Source of the DNA: Halobacillus litoralis
Lineage (GTDB): Bacteria > Bacillota > Bacilli > Bacillales > Halobacillaceae
Length of the DNA stretch: 64,000 nucleotides
Assembly: GCF_009856445.1 (NCBI RefSeq)
Contig: NZ_WMFA01000012.1
Coordinates: 27,680-91,679, forward strand
Direction of reading: 5' to 3'
Positions 26,683 to 34,732 of the stretch are shown one piece after another. How positions within the stretch are numbered: position 1 is the first letter of the stretch; each line of letters opens with the position of its first letter. The notes under the pieces are model-generated. The model searched no databases and was not told where the DNA came from. It saw only the letters and a list, made by a program, of their open reading frames with translations. Position numbers and translations under genes: made by a program.

Positions 26683-27600
26683 ATGGGTTACGTGAAGAAT
26701 ATACAATCACTAATTGGTCAGACACCGATGATCGAACTCACTCATTCCGAAATCCCGAATCAAGCTAGAATTTTTGCCAAGCTTGAATTCATGAACCCAG
26801 GCGGTAGTATCAAAGACCGCCTGGGTTTAAAACTGATTGAGGATGCGGAAGAACGTGGATTATTAAAGCCTGGGGGGACGATTATTGAACCCACGGCGGG
26901 TAATACAGGAATTGGTCTTGCGCTGGCTGCGATTGGAAGAGGAATCACCGTCATTTTTGTTACACCGGAAAAATTCAGTCAGGAAAAACAGACCCTGATG
27001 AGAGCACTAGGGGCAAGAGTCGTAAATACTCCTACTGAAAAAGGAATGAAGGGTGCCATAGAGAAGGCAGAACAACTGTGTAAAGAAATCCCTCATTCTT
27101 TCAGCCCTCAGCAGTTTCATAATCAAGCGAATCCAGAAGCTTATTATGAAACCCTCGGGCCGGAAATTTATAAGGATATGGATGGAGATTTTGATATTTT
27201 CGTCGCTGGTGCTGGTACTGGTGGGACATTTATGGGGACTTCCCGGTATTTAAAAGGTCGAATGGAGAATGTCAAAACCGTAATCGTTGAACCGGAAGGC
27301 TCCATTTTAAACGGAGGAGAAGCTGGACCACATCGTACAGAAGGCATAGGGATGGAGTTTATTCCTTTCTATATGGACGTTGATTATTTTGATTCGGTTC
27401 ATACCATTTCTGATGAGCTAGCTTTCCGCCGTGTGAAGGAGCTTGCTTTAAAAGAAGGTTTGCTCGTAGCCAGTTCATCTGGATCGGCCTTTGAAGCTGC
27501 GTTGAGAGAAGCCGAACAGGCGAAGCCGGGAGCAAAAATCGTAACCATTTTTCCAGACAGTAGCGAACGTTATTTAAGTCAAGGTATATATGAGGAGTGA
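26683..27600 (+). CDS. mccA: Cystathionine beta-synthase (O-acetylserine-dependent type)
   Basis: 305-residue PLP enzyme of the cysteine synthase fold. The PLP lysine is in NPGGSIKDRLG and the phosphate loop is TAGNTGIG; GTGGTFMG follows. No C-terminal CBS domains, as in bacterial MccA. It condenses homocysteine with activated serine. GTTGAGGATGCG precedes the ATG. It is 4 bp upstream of mccB, forming the reverse transsulfuration pair. Confidence 0.92.
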   Translation: MGYVKNIQSLIGQTPMIELTHSEIPNQARIFAKLEFMNPGGSIKDRLGLKLIEDAEERGLLKPGGTIIEPTAGNTGIGLALAAIGRGITVIFVTPEKFSQEKQTLMRALGARVVNTPTEKGMKGAIEKAEQLCKEIPHSFSPQQFHNQANPEAYYETLGPEIYKDMDGDFDIFVAGAGTGGTFMGTSRYLKGRMENVKTVIVEPEGSILNGGEAGPHRTEGIGMEFIPFYMDVDYFDSVHTISDELAFRRVKELALKEGLLVASSSGSAFEAALREAEQAKPGAKIVTIFPDSSERYLSQGIYEE

Positions 27601-27604
27601 GGAT

Positions 27605-28741
27605 ATGAGGAAGAAAACACAGCTGATCCACGGGGGGATCACAGGGGATGAAAAGACTGGAGCTGTAAGCGTCCCTATTTATCAGGTAAGTACTTACAAG
27701 CAAGACGGAGTCGGTCAGCACCGAGGATATGAATACTCTCGAACAGGAAATCCGACGCGTTTTGCATTGGAAGAACTAATCAAGGATTTAGAAGGCGGAC
27801 ACAAAGGTTTCGCTTTTGGATCAGGTATGGCCGCCATAACAGCAGTCCTTATGACTTTTAATCATGGAGATCATGTGATTTTCACCGACGATGTGTATGG
27901 TGGAACGTATCGTCTTGTATCTAAGATCATCAACCGTTTTGGACTAGAAGCAAGCTTCATTGATACAAGCGACGTGGAAAATATTAAATCAGCCATCACC
28001 GATCGTACAAAAGCGATCTATGTGGAAACACCTACCAATCCGTTACTTAAAGTGACAGACTTAGAAAAAGTGTCTGATCTGGCTAAGGAAAAAGACTTGA
28101 CGTTTATCGTTGATAATACCTTTAGCACGCCATATTGGCAAAATCCGATTGAACTAGGTGCGGATATCGTCTTGCATAGTGCCACCAAATATTTAGGAGG
28201 ACATAGCGATGTCGTAGCTGGTCTCGTCGTTGTAAACAATGAGCAGTTGGCGGAAGATGTCCACTTTGTATTGAATTCTACAGGGGGAGTTTTAGGACCT
28301 CAGGATTCGTGGCTCCTTATGAGAGGAATTAAAACACTTGGGATCCGCATGGAAGAAATTGAGGAGAACACTCGTCAGTTCGTAGAGTTTCTGCAAGATC
28401 TCACGGAAGTGACAGATATTTATTACCCCGGCCTCGACCAGCATAAAGGAAGCGATATACATCAAAAACAAGCGCGTGGTAACGGGGGGATGATCAGCTT
28501 TGATGTCGGCAGTGGAGAGAAAGCGGACCAGGTTCTCCGGAACGTAAAATATTTCACGTTGGCAGAAAGTCTTGGGGCTGTAGAAAGTCTCATTTCAGTC
28601 CCTGCAATGATGACTCACGCTTCTATTCCTAAAGAGCGACGTGCAGAACTGGGTATTACAGATGGACTCGTCCGCGTATCCATTGGCCTTGAAGATATTG
28701 AAGACCTTAAAGAAGACTTTCTCCAAGCCTTAAGAAAATAA
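27605..28741 (+). CDS. mccB: Cystathionine gamma-lyase / homocysteine gamma-lyase
   Basis: 378-residue PLP enzyme of the Cys/Met metabolism family. The PLP lysine is in HSATKYLGGHSDV; YEYSRTGNPTR and the AGxxxxxE-type loop FGSGMAAITA are present. It releases cysteine from cystathionine. Start set at ATG 27605 because GAGGAG lies 7 bases before it; the ATG at 27590 overlaps the mccA end. A terminator follows within 10 bases. Confidence 0.94.
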   Translation: MRKKTQLIHGGITGDEKTGAVSVPIYQVSTYKQDGVGQHRGYEYSRTGNPTRFALEELIKDLEGGHKGFAFGSGMAAITAVLMTFNHGDHVIFTDDVYGGTYRLVSKIINRFGLEASFIDTSDVENIKSAITDRTKAIYVETPTNPLLKVTDLEKVSDLAKEKDLTFIVDNTFSTPYWQNPIELGADIVLHSATKYLGGHSDVVAGLVVVNNEQLAEDVHFVLNSTGGVLGPQDSWLLMRGIKTLGIRMEEIEENTRQFVEFLQDLTEVTDIYYPGLDQHKGSDIHQKQARGNGGMISFDVGSGEKADQVLRNVKYFTLAESLGAVESLISVPAMMTHASIPKERRAELGITDGLVRVSIGLEDIEDLKEDFLQALRK

Positions 28742-28747
28742 CCGCGG

Positions 28748-28780
28748 AAAGGAGCACTACATCAGTGCTCCTTTTTTTCC
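28748..28780 (+). terminator. Terminator of the yrrT-luxS-mccAB operon
   Basis: AAAGGAGCACT/AGTGCTCCTTT stem with a 5-base loop, then T-run. Confidence 0.9.
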
Positions 28781-28799
28781 ACAAACGCTCCCTTTAGTT

Positions 28800-29320
28800 G
28801 AAGACTCAGTTTCGAGACTTCTGTTGGGTAGATGGGGCTGCGGGGAATAGCTCGCTTTCCGCGGGAGCGCGGTGAGCCTCCTCGGACTGCGTCCTGTGGG
28901 GTCTCACCAAGCACTTTTTTCCCGCAGGAGTCTCGCCATTCCCCTCCGCCCCTTTACCATAGAAGGTTCTCGAAACCACTTCTTTAATAATCAGCTATTC
29001 TGTGTGAAGAGAGTATAAGGATAATACTCCCAAGTCGAGGTAATTGAACCCTGAAAGCTTGATACAGAGCGTTTTCTGCCTACAACAATCAGGAAAGTGG
29101 GAGACCTTCCAACTTGGTATAAGGGTTCGTTATCCCCTTCATCAAATGGGGTGGTTGGGAAGCTGCGAGACTCCCGTGGGAGAAAGGAGATCGGCGAGAT
29201 CCCGCAGGGCGTAGCCCGAGGAAGCTCGGCACTCCCCCACAGGAAAGCGAGTAGCTTCCCAGCCACCCCTAACGCTAAGCTAAGCAAACGACCCCCGAAA
29301 AGTCTCGAAACTGAGTCTTC
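28800..29320. repeat. Composite palindromic interspersed repeat, locus 4 (A unit + inverted B unit)
   Basis: Outer ends are inverted GAAGACTCAGTTTCGAGACT copies. An A unit (28800 to about 28982) carries GCTCGCTTTCCGCGGGAG and CTCGCCATTCCCC; a B unit (about 29100-29320) carries CACAGGAAAGCGAGTAGC. It is essentially locus 1 turned round, including a related spacer, which suggests that the whole ~515-bp compound moves or duplicates as one. No gene inside is supported. Confidence 0.85.
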
Positions 29321-29420
29321 CACAATCTTGCCATTTACTTTAATATGAGTGCCTTTTGCATAGCTCATTCACGCCTGAGCCACACTAAAAAGGAAATTCA
29401 ATCAGGAGTGGAAAAACAAT

Positions 29421-30095
29421 ATGGATTATACTCATTATAAAAAACAACTGGAAGATCGAAAAAGAGAGATCGAGCAGCGCTTAATGGACAATGACCATTA
29501 CGGGTTGGAACGTGGTTTTGCAAGTGACATGGCATCGGGTGAATTGTCACAATATGATAACCATCCAGCCGATTCAGGAACCGAACTATATGAAAGAGAA
29601 AAAGATATCGCCTTGCTTGGCCATTTAAAAGAAGAATTGTCTGACATTCAATATTCCCTTAAACAAATGGATAAAGGAACTTATGGAATTTGTGAGGAAA
29701 CGGGAGAGCAAATTCCTAAAGAGCGATTGGAAGCTATTCCTACCGCAAGAACAATTGCTTCGGCGTCCTCCAACCAGGATGTTTCCATGGATCGGCCAGT
29801 AGAAGAAGAGGTTCTTTCGGATTTAGAAGCTAATTATGGAAGGAATCATGATGATCCTGAATATAATGAGCAAAATGCGTATGAACAGGTCGCATCATTT
29901 AATCAAAGCAGTATGACGTATGATGGTTCATCTCTAATGGACAATGAGGATGGCGTGGGATATGTAGAGGAATTTGAACCGTTTGTTTCTACAGATATGA
30001 ACGGTTATACAGGTCCTGATGGAGTTAGCTTTCAACGCAATGAACATTACGATAAATATATGGATAGTCAGGACGAAGCGGAAGACTCATACTGA
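29421..30095 (+). CDS. YteA/TraR-DksA-like protein
   Basis: 224 residues. The N-terminal coiled coil (about 1-45) and the segment MDKGTYGICEETGEQIPKER mark the TraR/DksA zinc-finger superfamily in its YteA subfamily of spore-formers. Only one Cys remains of the four usual zinc ligands, as in other YteA proteins, so zinc is unlikely to be bound. The C-terminal half is acidic, with no known domain. A single gene with its own terminator; YteA-like genes are linked to sporulation (family knowledge). Confidence 0.85.
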   Translation: MDYTHYKKQLEDRKREIEQRLMDNDHYGLERGFASDMASGELSQYDNHPADSGTELYEREKDIALLGHLKEELSDIQYSLKQMDKGTYGICEETGEQIPKERLEAIPTARTIASASSNQDVSMDRPVEEEVLSDLEANYGRNHDDPEYNEQNAYEQVASFNQSSMTYDGSSLMDNEDGVGYVEEFEPFVSTDMNGYTGPDGVSFQRNEHYDKYMDSQDEAEDSY

Positions 30096-30100
30096 AGCAA

Positions 30101-30138
30101 AAAACCTGAGAGTAAATGAAATACTCTCAGGTTTTTTA
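30101..30138. terminator. Bidirectional terminator
   Basis: AAAACCTGAGAGTA and its complement with a 7-base loop; it ends the YteA-like gene and the convergent Lin0512 gene. Confidence 0.85.
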
Positions 30139-30498
30139 TTAATATCCTACTTCAATAGCTGCGTTCACGATGTACATCAGATCATTCTTATCTTCTTTAT
30201 CTTCTAGTACAATTCCGCTTGTTGTCAGCATACCGCCTTCCATCACTATGATTTTCACATCACCGTAAGGGATGGCTTTTTTCACTTCCTCATGGTCCAG
30301 TTGATCGAAATCGCATGGAAGAGCGAGCTTGACGGTAATCTTCATATTATCTAAGGATTGTTCTGGTAGAACAGAGCGGATTCCTGGCATGGAATTGGTA
30401 TGTATAGCATTTTTGATAGCTCTAATTGAAGCTTTTGTCACATCCTGACCATGTACATCTGTTCCCATTCCTGTCTGAATAAACATCAAATGATCCAT
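30139..30498 (-). CDS. Lin0512-family protein, copy 1
   Basis: 119 residues, matching the Lin0512 family of small cytoplasmic proteins of unknown function. Conserved features are FIQTGMGTDVHGQDVTKASI at the N-terminus and YIVNAAIEVGY at the C-terminus. The family has been compared with cyclohydrolase-like (T-fold) proteins, but no reaction is established. It lies downstream of a closely related second copy, about 120 bp apart, as a tandem duplication. Confidence 0.85.
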   Translation of the reverse strand: MDHLMFIQTGMGTDVHGQDVTKASIRAIKNAIHTNSMPGIRSVLPEQSLDNMKITVKLALPCDFDQLDHEEVKKAIPYGDVKIIVMEGGMLTTSGIVLEDKEDKNDLMYIVNAAIEVGY

Positions 30499-30585
30499 TA
30501 ATATTCCACCTTTTCTTTTTCTTCATCATACCATAATGTAAAAAACGGCTTCTTTGATTTGCCTGACACAATTGCTTCTTCATAT

Positions 30586-30613
30586 AAAAAGTCAGGGCAC
30601 TCCCTGACTTTTT
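30586..30613 (-). terminator. Hairpin between the two Lin0512 genes
   Basis: AAAAAGTCAGGG/CCCTGACTTTT stem with a 4-base loop; it would end transcription of copy 2 before copy 1. Confidence 0.8.
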
Positions 30614-30618
30614 AAATC

Positions 30619-30978
30619 TCAATACCCAACTTCCACAGCGGCATTGACAATATACATTTGATCGTTATGATCTCCTTCTTCGTTTAAAGTGATGCCGCTT
30701 GTCGTGCGCATTCCGCCATCCATCAACTTAATTTCAACCTGTCCATATGGAATCTTTTCTTTTATTTTCTTGTGGTTTAGTTCATCAATATCCTTAGGCA
30801 AGGCTAGTTTAACAGTGGTTTTCATATTCTCCATCGACCTTTCAGGCAATGCTTCCTGAACTCCTGGCATAGAATTTGAGTGGATCGCATTTTCAATCGC
30901 GCGAATAGATGCCTTTGTTATATCCTGACCATGCACATCAATTCCAGTACCTGTCTGAATGAAAATAATTTGATCCAT
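30619..30978 (-). CDS. Lin0512-family protein, copy 2
   Basis: 119 residues, about two thirds identical by eye to copy 1 (FIQTGTGIDVHGQDITKASI, YIVNAAVEVGY). Start chosen at ATG 30978, preceded by AAAGGTGG with 8-base spacing; the in-frame GTG at 30990 overlaps that site. Both copies keep the same length, so both may be functional. Whether they form a heteromer is unknown. Confidence 0.85.
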   Translation of the reverse strand: MDQIIFIQTGTGIDVHGQDITKASIRAIENAIHSNSMPGVQEALPERSMENMKTTVKLALPKDIDELNHKKIKEKIPYGQVEIKLMDGGMRTTSGITLNEEGDHNDQMYIVNAAVEVGY

Positions 30979-31092
30979 TAGATAAACCACCTTTCGGAAA
31001 TAATATTTGATCCTTTATTCATTGTTTAACACGTAAAAAATGAAATGAAACATGAAGAGTGTAAAGGCAGAGGAAGGAATAACCAGAGTTCA

Positions 31093-31167
31093 TTGACACA
31101 ATATTCTGTTTAACTGTATAATCTAATAACATAATCATAAAACATACTATTTCTATAGGAATTATAA
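31093..31167 (+). promoter_or_regulatory. Promoter and CymR-like half site of the sulfonate ABC operon
   Basis: TTGACA (31093-31098), 18 bases, TATAAT (31117-31122). About 33 bases further lies ATAGGAATTATAA (31155-31167), nearly identical to the motif behind the yrrT promoter, consistent with shared repression by a CymR-like regulator when cysteine is plentiful. Confidence 0.6.
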
Positions 31168-31185
31168 TGATGAGGGTGTGGCATA

Positions 31186-31974
31186 TTGTTTTTAAAGATG
31201 GAGGAAGTTGGAAAGACCTTCAATGATAAAGAATCTGGTGGTTTTGAGGTCTTTTCTGAAATCGATTTGAATATTGAAGAAAACCAATTCGTTTCACTCC
31301 TTGGGCCTTCCGGTTGTGGGAAATCAACACTTCTTTCAATGGTTGCAGGCTTGGAGGATGTGACATCAGGATCCATAAAGTTGGAGGGGAAAGAAATCAA
31401 AAAGGCGGGGCCTGACCGTGGGATGGTCTTTCAGCAACCGTCGCTTTTTCCATGGCTGAATGTAAAGGAAAATGTTCTTTTTCCTTTGAAAGGGCATGGG
31501 GCAAAAAACGAGATAGAGGAACGGGCGGATCGATTTTTGCAGATGGTCCACCTCAGCAGGTTCAAAGAAAATTATACCCATGAACTTTCTGGAGGGATGC
31601 AGCAGCGGGTAGCGATTGCAAGAGCACTTGCCATGGATCCTAAAGTGCTGCTCATGGATGAACCTTTTGGTGCCTTGGATGAACAGACGAGACACATTCT
31701 TCATGAAGAATTGATGAAGATTTGGCAGGAAACCCAAAAAACAATCCTGTTCGTGACCCACAGCATTCAGGAAGCGATTAAATTATCTGATCGAGTCGTT
31801 GTGATGGGGACGCGGCCGGGGCGGATCATCGCTGACTTTTCCATAGACCTTCCACGCCCTAGGAAGCGGGATGATGAAAGAGTCATCGAACTTGAGCGAA
31901 AGGTCATGGATCTACTGGAAGGTGAAATTAACAAAGTATTGAGGGAAGAACTTCATCATGAAGCTAGCTATTAA
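31186..31974 (+). CDS. ssuB: Sulfonate/taurine/nitrate-type ABC transporter ATPase
   Basis: 262-residue ATPase of the SsuB/TauB/NrtD group. Walker A GPSGCGKST near residue 39, Q-loop MVFQQPSLFPW, signature LSGGMQQRV, Walker B LLMDEPFGALD, switch VTHSIQEA. TTG start at 31186 with GAGGGTG 7 bases upstream; ATG 31198 is too far from it. Translationally linked to the permease gene (17-bp overlap). The sulfur-operon motif in its leader favours sulfonate uptake. Confidence 0.87.
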   Translation: MFLKMEEVGKTFNDKESGGFEVFSEIDLNIEENQFVSLLGPSGCGKSTLLSMVAGLEDVTSGSIKLEGKEIKKAGPDRGMVFQQPSLFPWLNVKENVLFPLKGHGAKNEIEERADRFLQMVHLSRFKENYTHELSGGMQQRVAIARALAMDPKVLLMDEPFGALDEQTRHILHEELMKIWQETQKTILFVTHSIQEAIKLSDRVVVMGTRPGRIIADFSIDLPRPRKRDDERVIELERKVMDLLEGEINKVLREELHHEASY

Positions 31975-32716
31975 AAGAATTGGATTTTTAGTTGTCGTTT
32001 TAGGATTGTGGCAGTTGGTTTACTCTATAGGTGTATTTGAAGATATTGTTTTTCCATCACCGATCCAAGTAGGTGGTGCCCTATATGAAGGATTTGCTGA
32101 TGGGGACTTCATAAAGGCATTGGGTGCAAGTTTTCGTCACTTATTTATGGGTTTGTCACTTGCCATCCTGTTTGGAACGGTCATTGGCGTCCTGCTGGGG
32201 AAATCGAAGCAGGCAGATGAAACAGCAGGCATGTACCTCATTGCTTTGCAGAGTATTCCGAGCATTGTTTGGGTGCCACTTGCCATCATGCTATTCGGTT
32301 TTTCTGAATTTGCCGTGGTATTCGTCGTGGTCCTCGGTGGTACATTCGTCATGGCACTGAACGTACGGACAGCAATTTATAGCGTCCCCCCGCAATTGGT
32401 ACGTGCAGCGCGAACGATGGGAACCAATGGGATTCCCTTGTTTTTCAGAGTAGAAGTTCCATCAAGTATTCCGTATTTTATGACAGGTCTCAGACTAGCC
32501 TGGGCTTTCAGTTGGAGAGCTCTGATGGCTGGAGAGTTGTTAAGCAATGGTCCTGGATTGGGATACTCTTTACGATACGCTCAGGACTACGCGCGTATGG
32601 ATCAAGTGGTTGCCATTATTATTATCATTGGTGTCATCGGTGCAGTAGTCGATCAAGTTGTCTTTTCTAAGCTAGAAAGAAATGTAAGGAAACGCTGGGG
32701 TTTATTGAAATCATAG
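31958..32716 (+). CDS. ssuC: Sulfonate/taurine/nitrate-type ABC transporter permease
   Basis: 252-residue integral membrane permease with six helices. The EAA-type loop RAARTMGTNGIPLFFRVEVPSS, near residues 147-170, contacts the ATPase. Overlaps ssuB by 17 bp and is followed after 17 bp by the binding-protein gene. Belongs to the BPD type of SsuC, TauC and NrtB. Substrate by context: an organic sulfur compound. Confidence 0.87.
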   Translation: MKLAIKRIGFLVVVLGLWQLVYSIGVFEDIVFPSPIQVGGALYEGFADGDFIKALGASFRHLFMGLSLAILFGTVIGVLLGKSKQADETAGMYLIALQSIPSIVWVPLAIMLFGFSEFAVVFVVVLGGTFVMALNVRTAIYSVPPQLVRAARTMGTNGIPLFFRVEVPSSIPYFMTGLRLAWAFSWRALMAGELLSNGPGLGYSLRYAQDYARMDQVVAIIIIIGVIGAVVDQVVFSKLERNVRKRWGLLKS

Positions 32717-32733
32717 ATAGGAGATGAGAAGAA

Positions 32734-33738
32734 ATGAAAAAGTGGTTATCGATTGTTTTTCTTGCTGTCATGAGTTTGGTGCTCGCGGCCTGCGGTAGTG
32801 ATGCGGGAGCGAATGCTGATAATGCTGACAGTACAGAAGAAATTACCATTGGTTATTTCCCGAACATCAACCATGTAGCAGGTATGGTGGCAGAAACGAA
32901 GGATTTGTATTCTGAAACTTTGCCGGACGGAACAAAAGTGAAGTATCAATACTTCCCTGATGGCTCGTCGTTCATGACAGCTATAGAAACGGGGGAAATC
33001 CAGGGAGGATTAGTCGGTCCTGGACCAGCAATGAATCACTTTACAAGTGGAGCAGAAATAAACGTGGTTGCAGCAGGATCTACAGGTGGGACAGTAATTA
33101 TGGCCAGAGAAGGAGCGGATATTGAAACTCCTGAAGACTTAGCAGGTAAAACATTTGTTTCTCCAAGAGTAGGGTGTACACACGATGTACAATTTGAAAC
33201 GATGATGAAAGAGGAATTCGGTTTGACCTCCGACCGCATTGATGGAGAAATGAAGCACGTGACAGGGAAGCCTGCGACTTATGCAAGCTTGTTTGAAACA
33301 AAAAATGTTGATGTTGCGACTGTACCTGAACCATGGGCCTCTTCTATAGAAGAACAAGGAAGCGGTAAGGTCCTTGTTGATACACCAGAGGTTGCTTTTG
33401 GGGAAACCTTGCCAGCAGCCGTGTTCGTTACTTCTCAAGAACTGGTGGATGAGAATCCTGATATGGTGGAAAGCATTGTAGAAGCCCACAAAAAAGCGAC
33501 AGACTTTATAAATGAAAATCCGGAAGAAGCAAAACAGATCGCTATTGATAAAATCAAAGACATTACGGATCAAGAACTATCTAAAGAGGTCATTGACCGC
33601 GCCTGGGAGCGTATCGATTTCACGTATGATGTGAATGAAGAACACCTCCAGAAGTTCGCTGATTCTTCCTATGACCTTGAGTTTTTAAAAGAAAAGCCGG
33701 ACTTGACTGGTTTAGTGGACACAAGCTTTCTTGATTAA
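32734..33738 (+). CDS. ssuA: ABC transporter substrate-binding lipoprotein (SsuA-like)
   Basis: 334 residues with a lipoprotein signal peptide; the lipobox LAAC puts the lipidated Cys at about residue 20. The mature part is a type II periplasmic-type binding fold with TIGYFPNINHVAGMVA, GLVGPGPAMNHF and ATVPEPWASS, as in SsuA/TauA/NrtA proteins. No oxidoreductase (SsuD) is next to it, so desulfonation genes must lie elsewhere or the ligand is different (taurine, thiamine-like or nitrate-like anions remain possible). Confidence 0.86.
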   Translation: MKKWLSIVFLAVMSLVLAACGSDAGANADNADSTEEITIGYFPNINHVAGMVAETKDLYSETLPDGTKVKYQYFPDGSSFMTAIETGEIQGGLVGPGPAMNHFTSGAEINVVAAGSTGGTVIMAREGADIETPEDLAGKTFVSPRVGCTHDVQFETMMKEEFGLTSDRIDGEMKHVTGKPATYASLFETKNVDVATVPEPWASSIEEQGSGKVLVDTPEVAFGETLPAAVFVTSQELVDENPDMVESIVEAHKKATDFINENPEEAKQIAIDKIKDITDQELSKEVIDRAWERIDFTYDVNEEHLQKFADSSYDLEFLKEKPDLTGLVDTSFLD

Positions 33739-33746
33739 AGAAGGAA

Positions 33747-33778
33747 AGAGACGGGAATTTTCCCCGTCTCTTTTTTTG
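33747..33778 (+). terminator. Terminator of the ssu-like operon
   Basis: AGAGACGGG/CCCGTCTCT stem with a short loop followed by TTTTTT. Confidence 0.85.
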
Positions 33779-33859
33779 AGTTTAAAAAGAATAATATTGA
33801 AAACATCCCTTTAGTTTTTGCGATTTAGGTCAAACTAAAAAGTACAGGAGGGATGCTTT

Positions 33860-34531
33860 TTGAAGCGCTTTTTAATCGTTTTTCTCATCTTTGCAACACT
33901 TTTCATTACAGGGCAGTCGGTGACAGCTGAAAGCGAATATAAAATCGTCCATAAAGATAAAATTACGGAAGATTGGGAAGTTCATGTCGATTATCCAAGG
34001 TTTGAGCATCTAGAAAGTAAAGGTCTCCAGGATACAGTTAATTTCCAAATCGTTCAAAAACTCGAAGATACGTTAAGAGACGTAAAAAGGGGAGCGGGGG
34101 AAATGATGGGTGTCCCTTATCTTTATTATGAAGAGACAACGGTGTATAAAGAGAAGACTTTTTACTCTGTCGTGATGACCTCTCACATCTCCAGAGGGAA
34201 TCGCTATAATTCCACGGTCACTTCCATTAACTTCCAAGATAATCAAGGGGGTTCAATAAAAAAATTGAAAGACCTTGTCTATATCGGCCGGTTAAATAAG
34301 GAAGTGAAGAAAGCGTTGGAAGCTGATCCCGATATGTACTTGCAAGAGCCATTTGCTGGGGTGAGAGATAACACAGCTTTTTATGTGAAGGATGATCGCC
34401 TTGTGCTGGTATTTAATAAATTTGAGGTCGCTGCTGGTGTCCATGGAACTCCTGAGATTTCAGTGCCTTTAAAGGGGCTGCTTAAGGAAGAATTAGAGAA
34501 AAAAGTGCCTCCTTTACCTTCCTATACATGA
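33860..34531 (+). CDS. Secreted DUF4163/DUF3298-like protein
   Basis: 223 residues with a signal peptide (about 1-24, ending VTAES). The remainder reads as the extracellular DUF4163-DUF3298 pair seen in RsiV-type anti-sigma factors and YjcO-like proteins: an N-terminal beta-rich half (about 28-120) and a C-terminal part with DNTAFYVKDDRLVLVFNKFEVAAG. There is no membrane anchor or sigma-binding domain, so it is not an anti-sigma factor. TTG start at 33860 with AGGAGG 8 bases upstream. Confidence 0.75.
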   Translation: MKRFLIVFLIFATLFITGQSVTAESEYKIVHKDKITEDWEVHVDYPRFEHLESKGLQDTVNFQIVQKLEDTLRDVKRGAGEMMGVPYLYYEETTVYKEKTFYSVVMTSHISRGNRYNSTVTSINFQDNQGGSIKKLKDLVYIGRLNKEVKKALEADPDMYLQEPFAGVRDNTAFYVKDDRLVLVFNKFEVAAGVHGTPEISVPLKGLLKEELEKKVPPLPSYT

Positions 34532-34570
34532 TCCACAAATGGAATCTTGTATTAGAGCAATTTTCAGGTT

Positions 34571-34689
34571 ATATCCACATAATCCACAGGTGTGCAAGAG
34601 GGGTTTACCCACAAGAGGTGACTCGCTTAAATATTTGTACACCAATGGTTTTATCTATTTACTCACACTGTGCACAACCTTGTGGATAA
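34571..34689. promoter_or_regulatory. Cluster of DnaA-box-like 9-mers
   Basis: Six 9-mers fit TTATNCACA with at most one mismatch: ATATCCACA (34571), TAATCCACA (34580), TTACCCACA (34605), TTACTCACA (34659), TGTGCACAA on the other strand (34669), and a perfect TGTGGATAA (34681). They lie in an intergenic stretch of about 190 bp between convergent genes. Confidence 0.55.
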
Positions 34690-34707
34690 TGTTAATAACA
34701 TAGAAAA

Positions 34708-34732
34708 GAAGCATAAGCGATGCTTATGCTTC
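34708..34732 (-). terminator. Terminator of the GNAT gene
   Basis: GAAGCATAAGC/GCTTATGCTTC, 3-base loop, followed on the minus strand by TTTTCTA; it overlaps the last codons of the gene. Confidence 0.75.

Noticed and set aside
34571..34689. Chromosomal replication origin
   Set aside because: DnaA boxes are clustered, but no dnaA/dnaN or AT-rich unwinding tract is nearby; a titration site is more likely.
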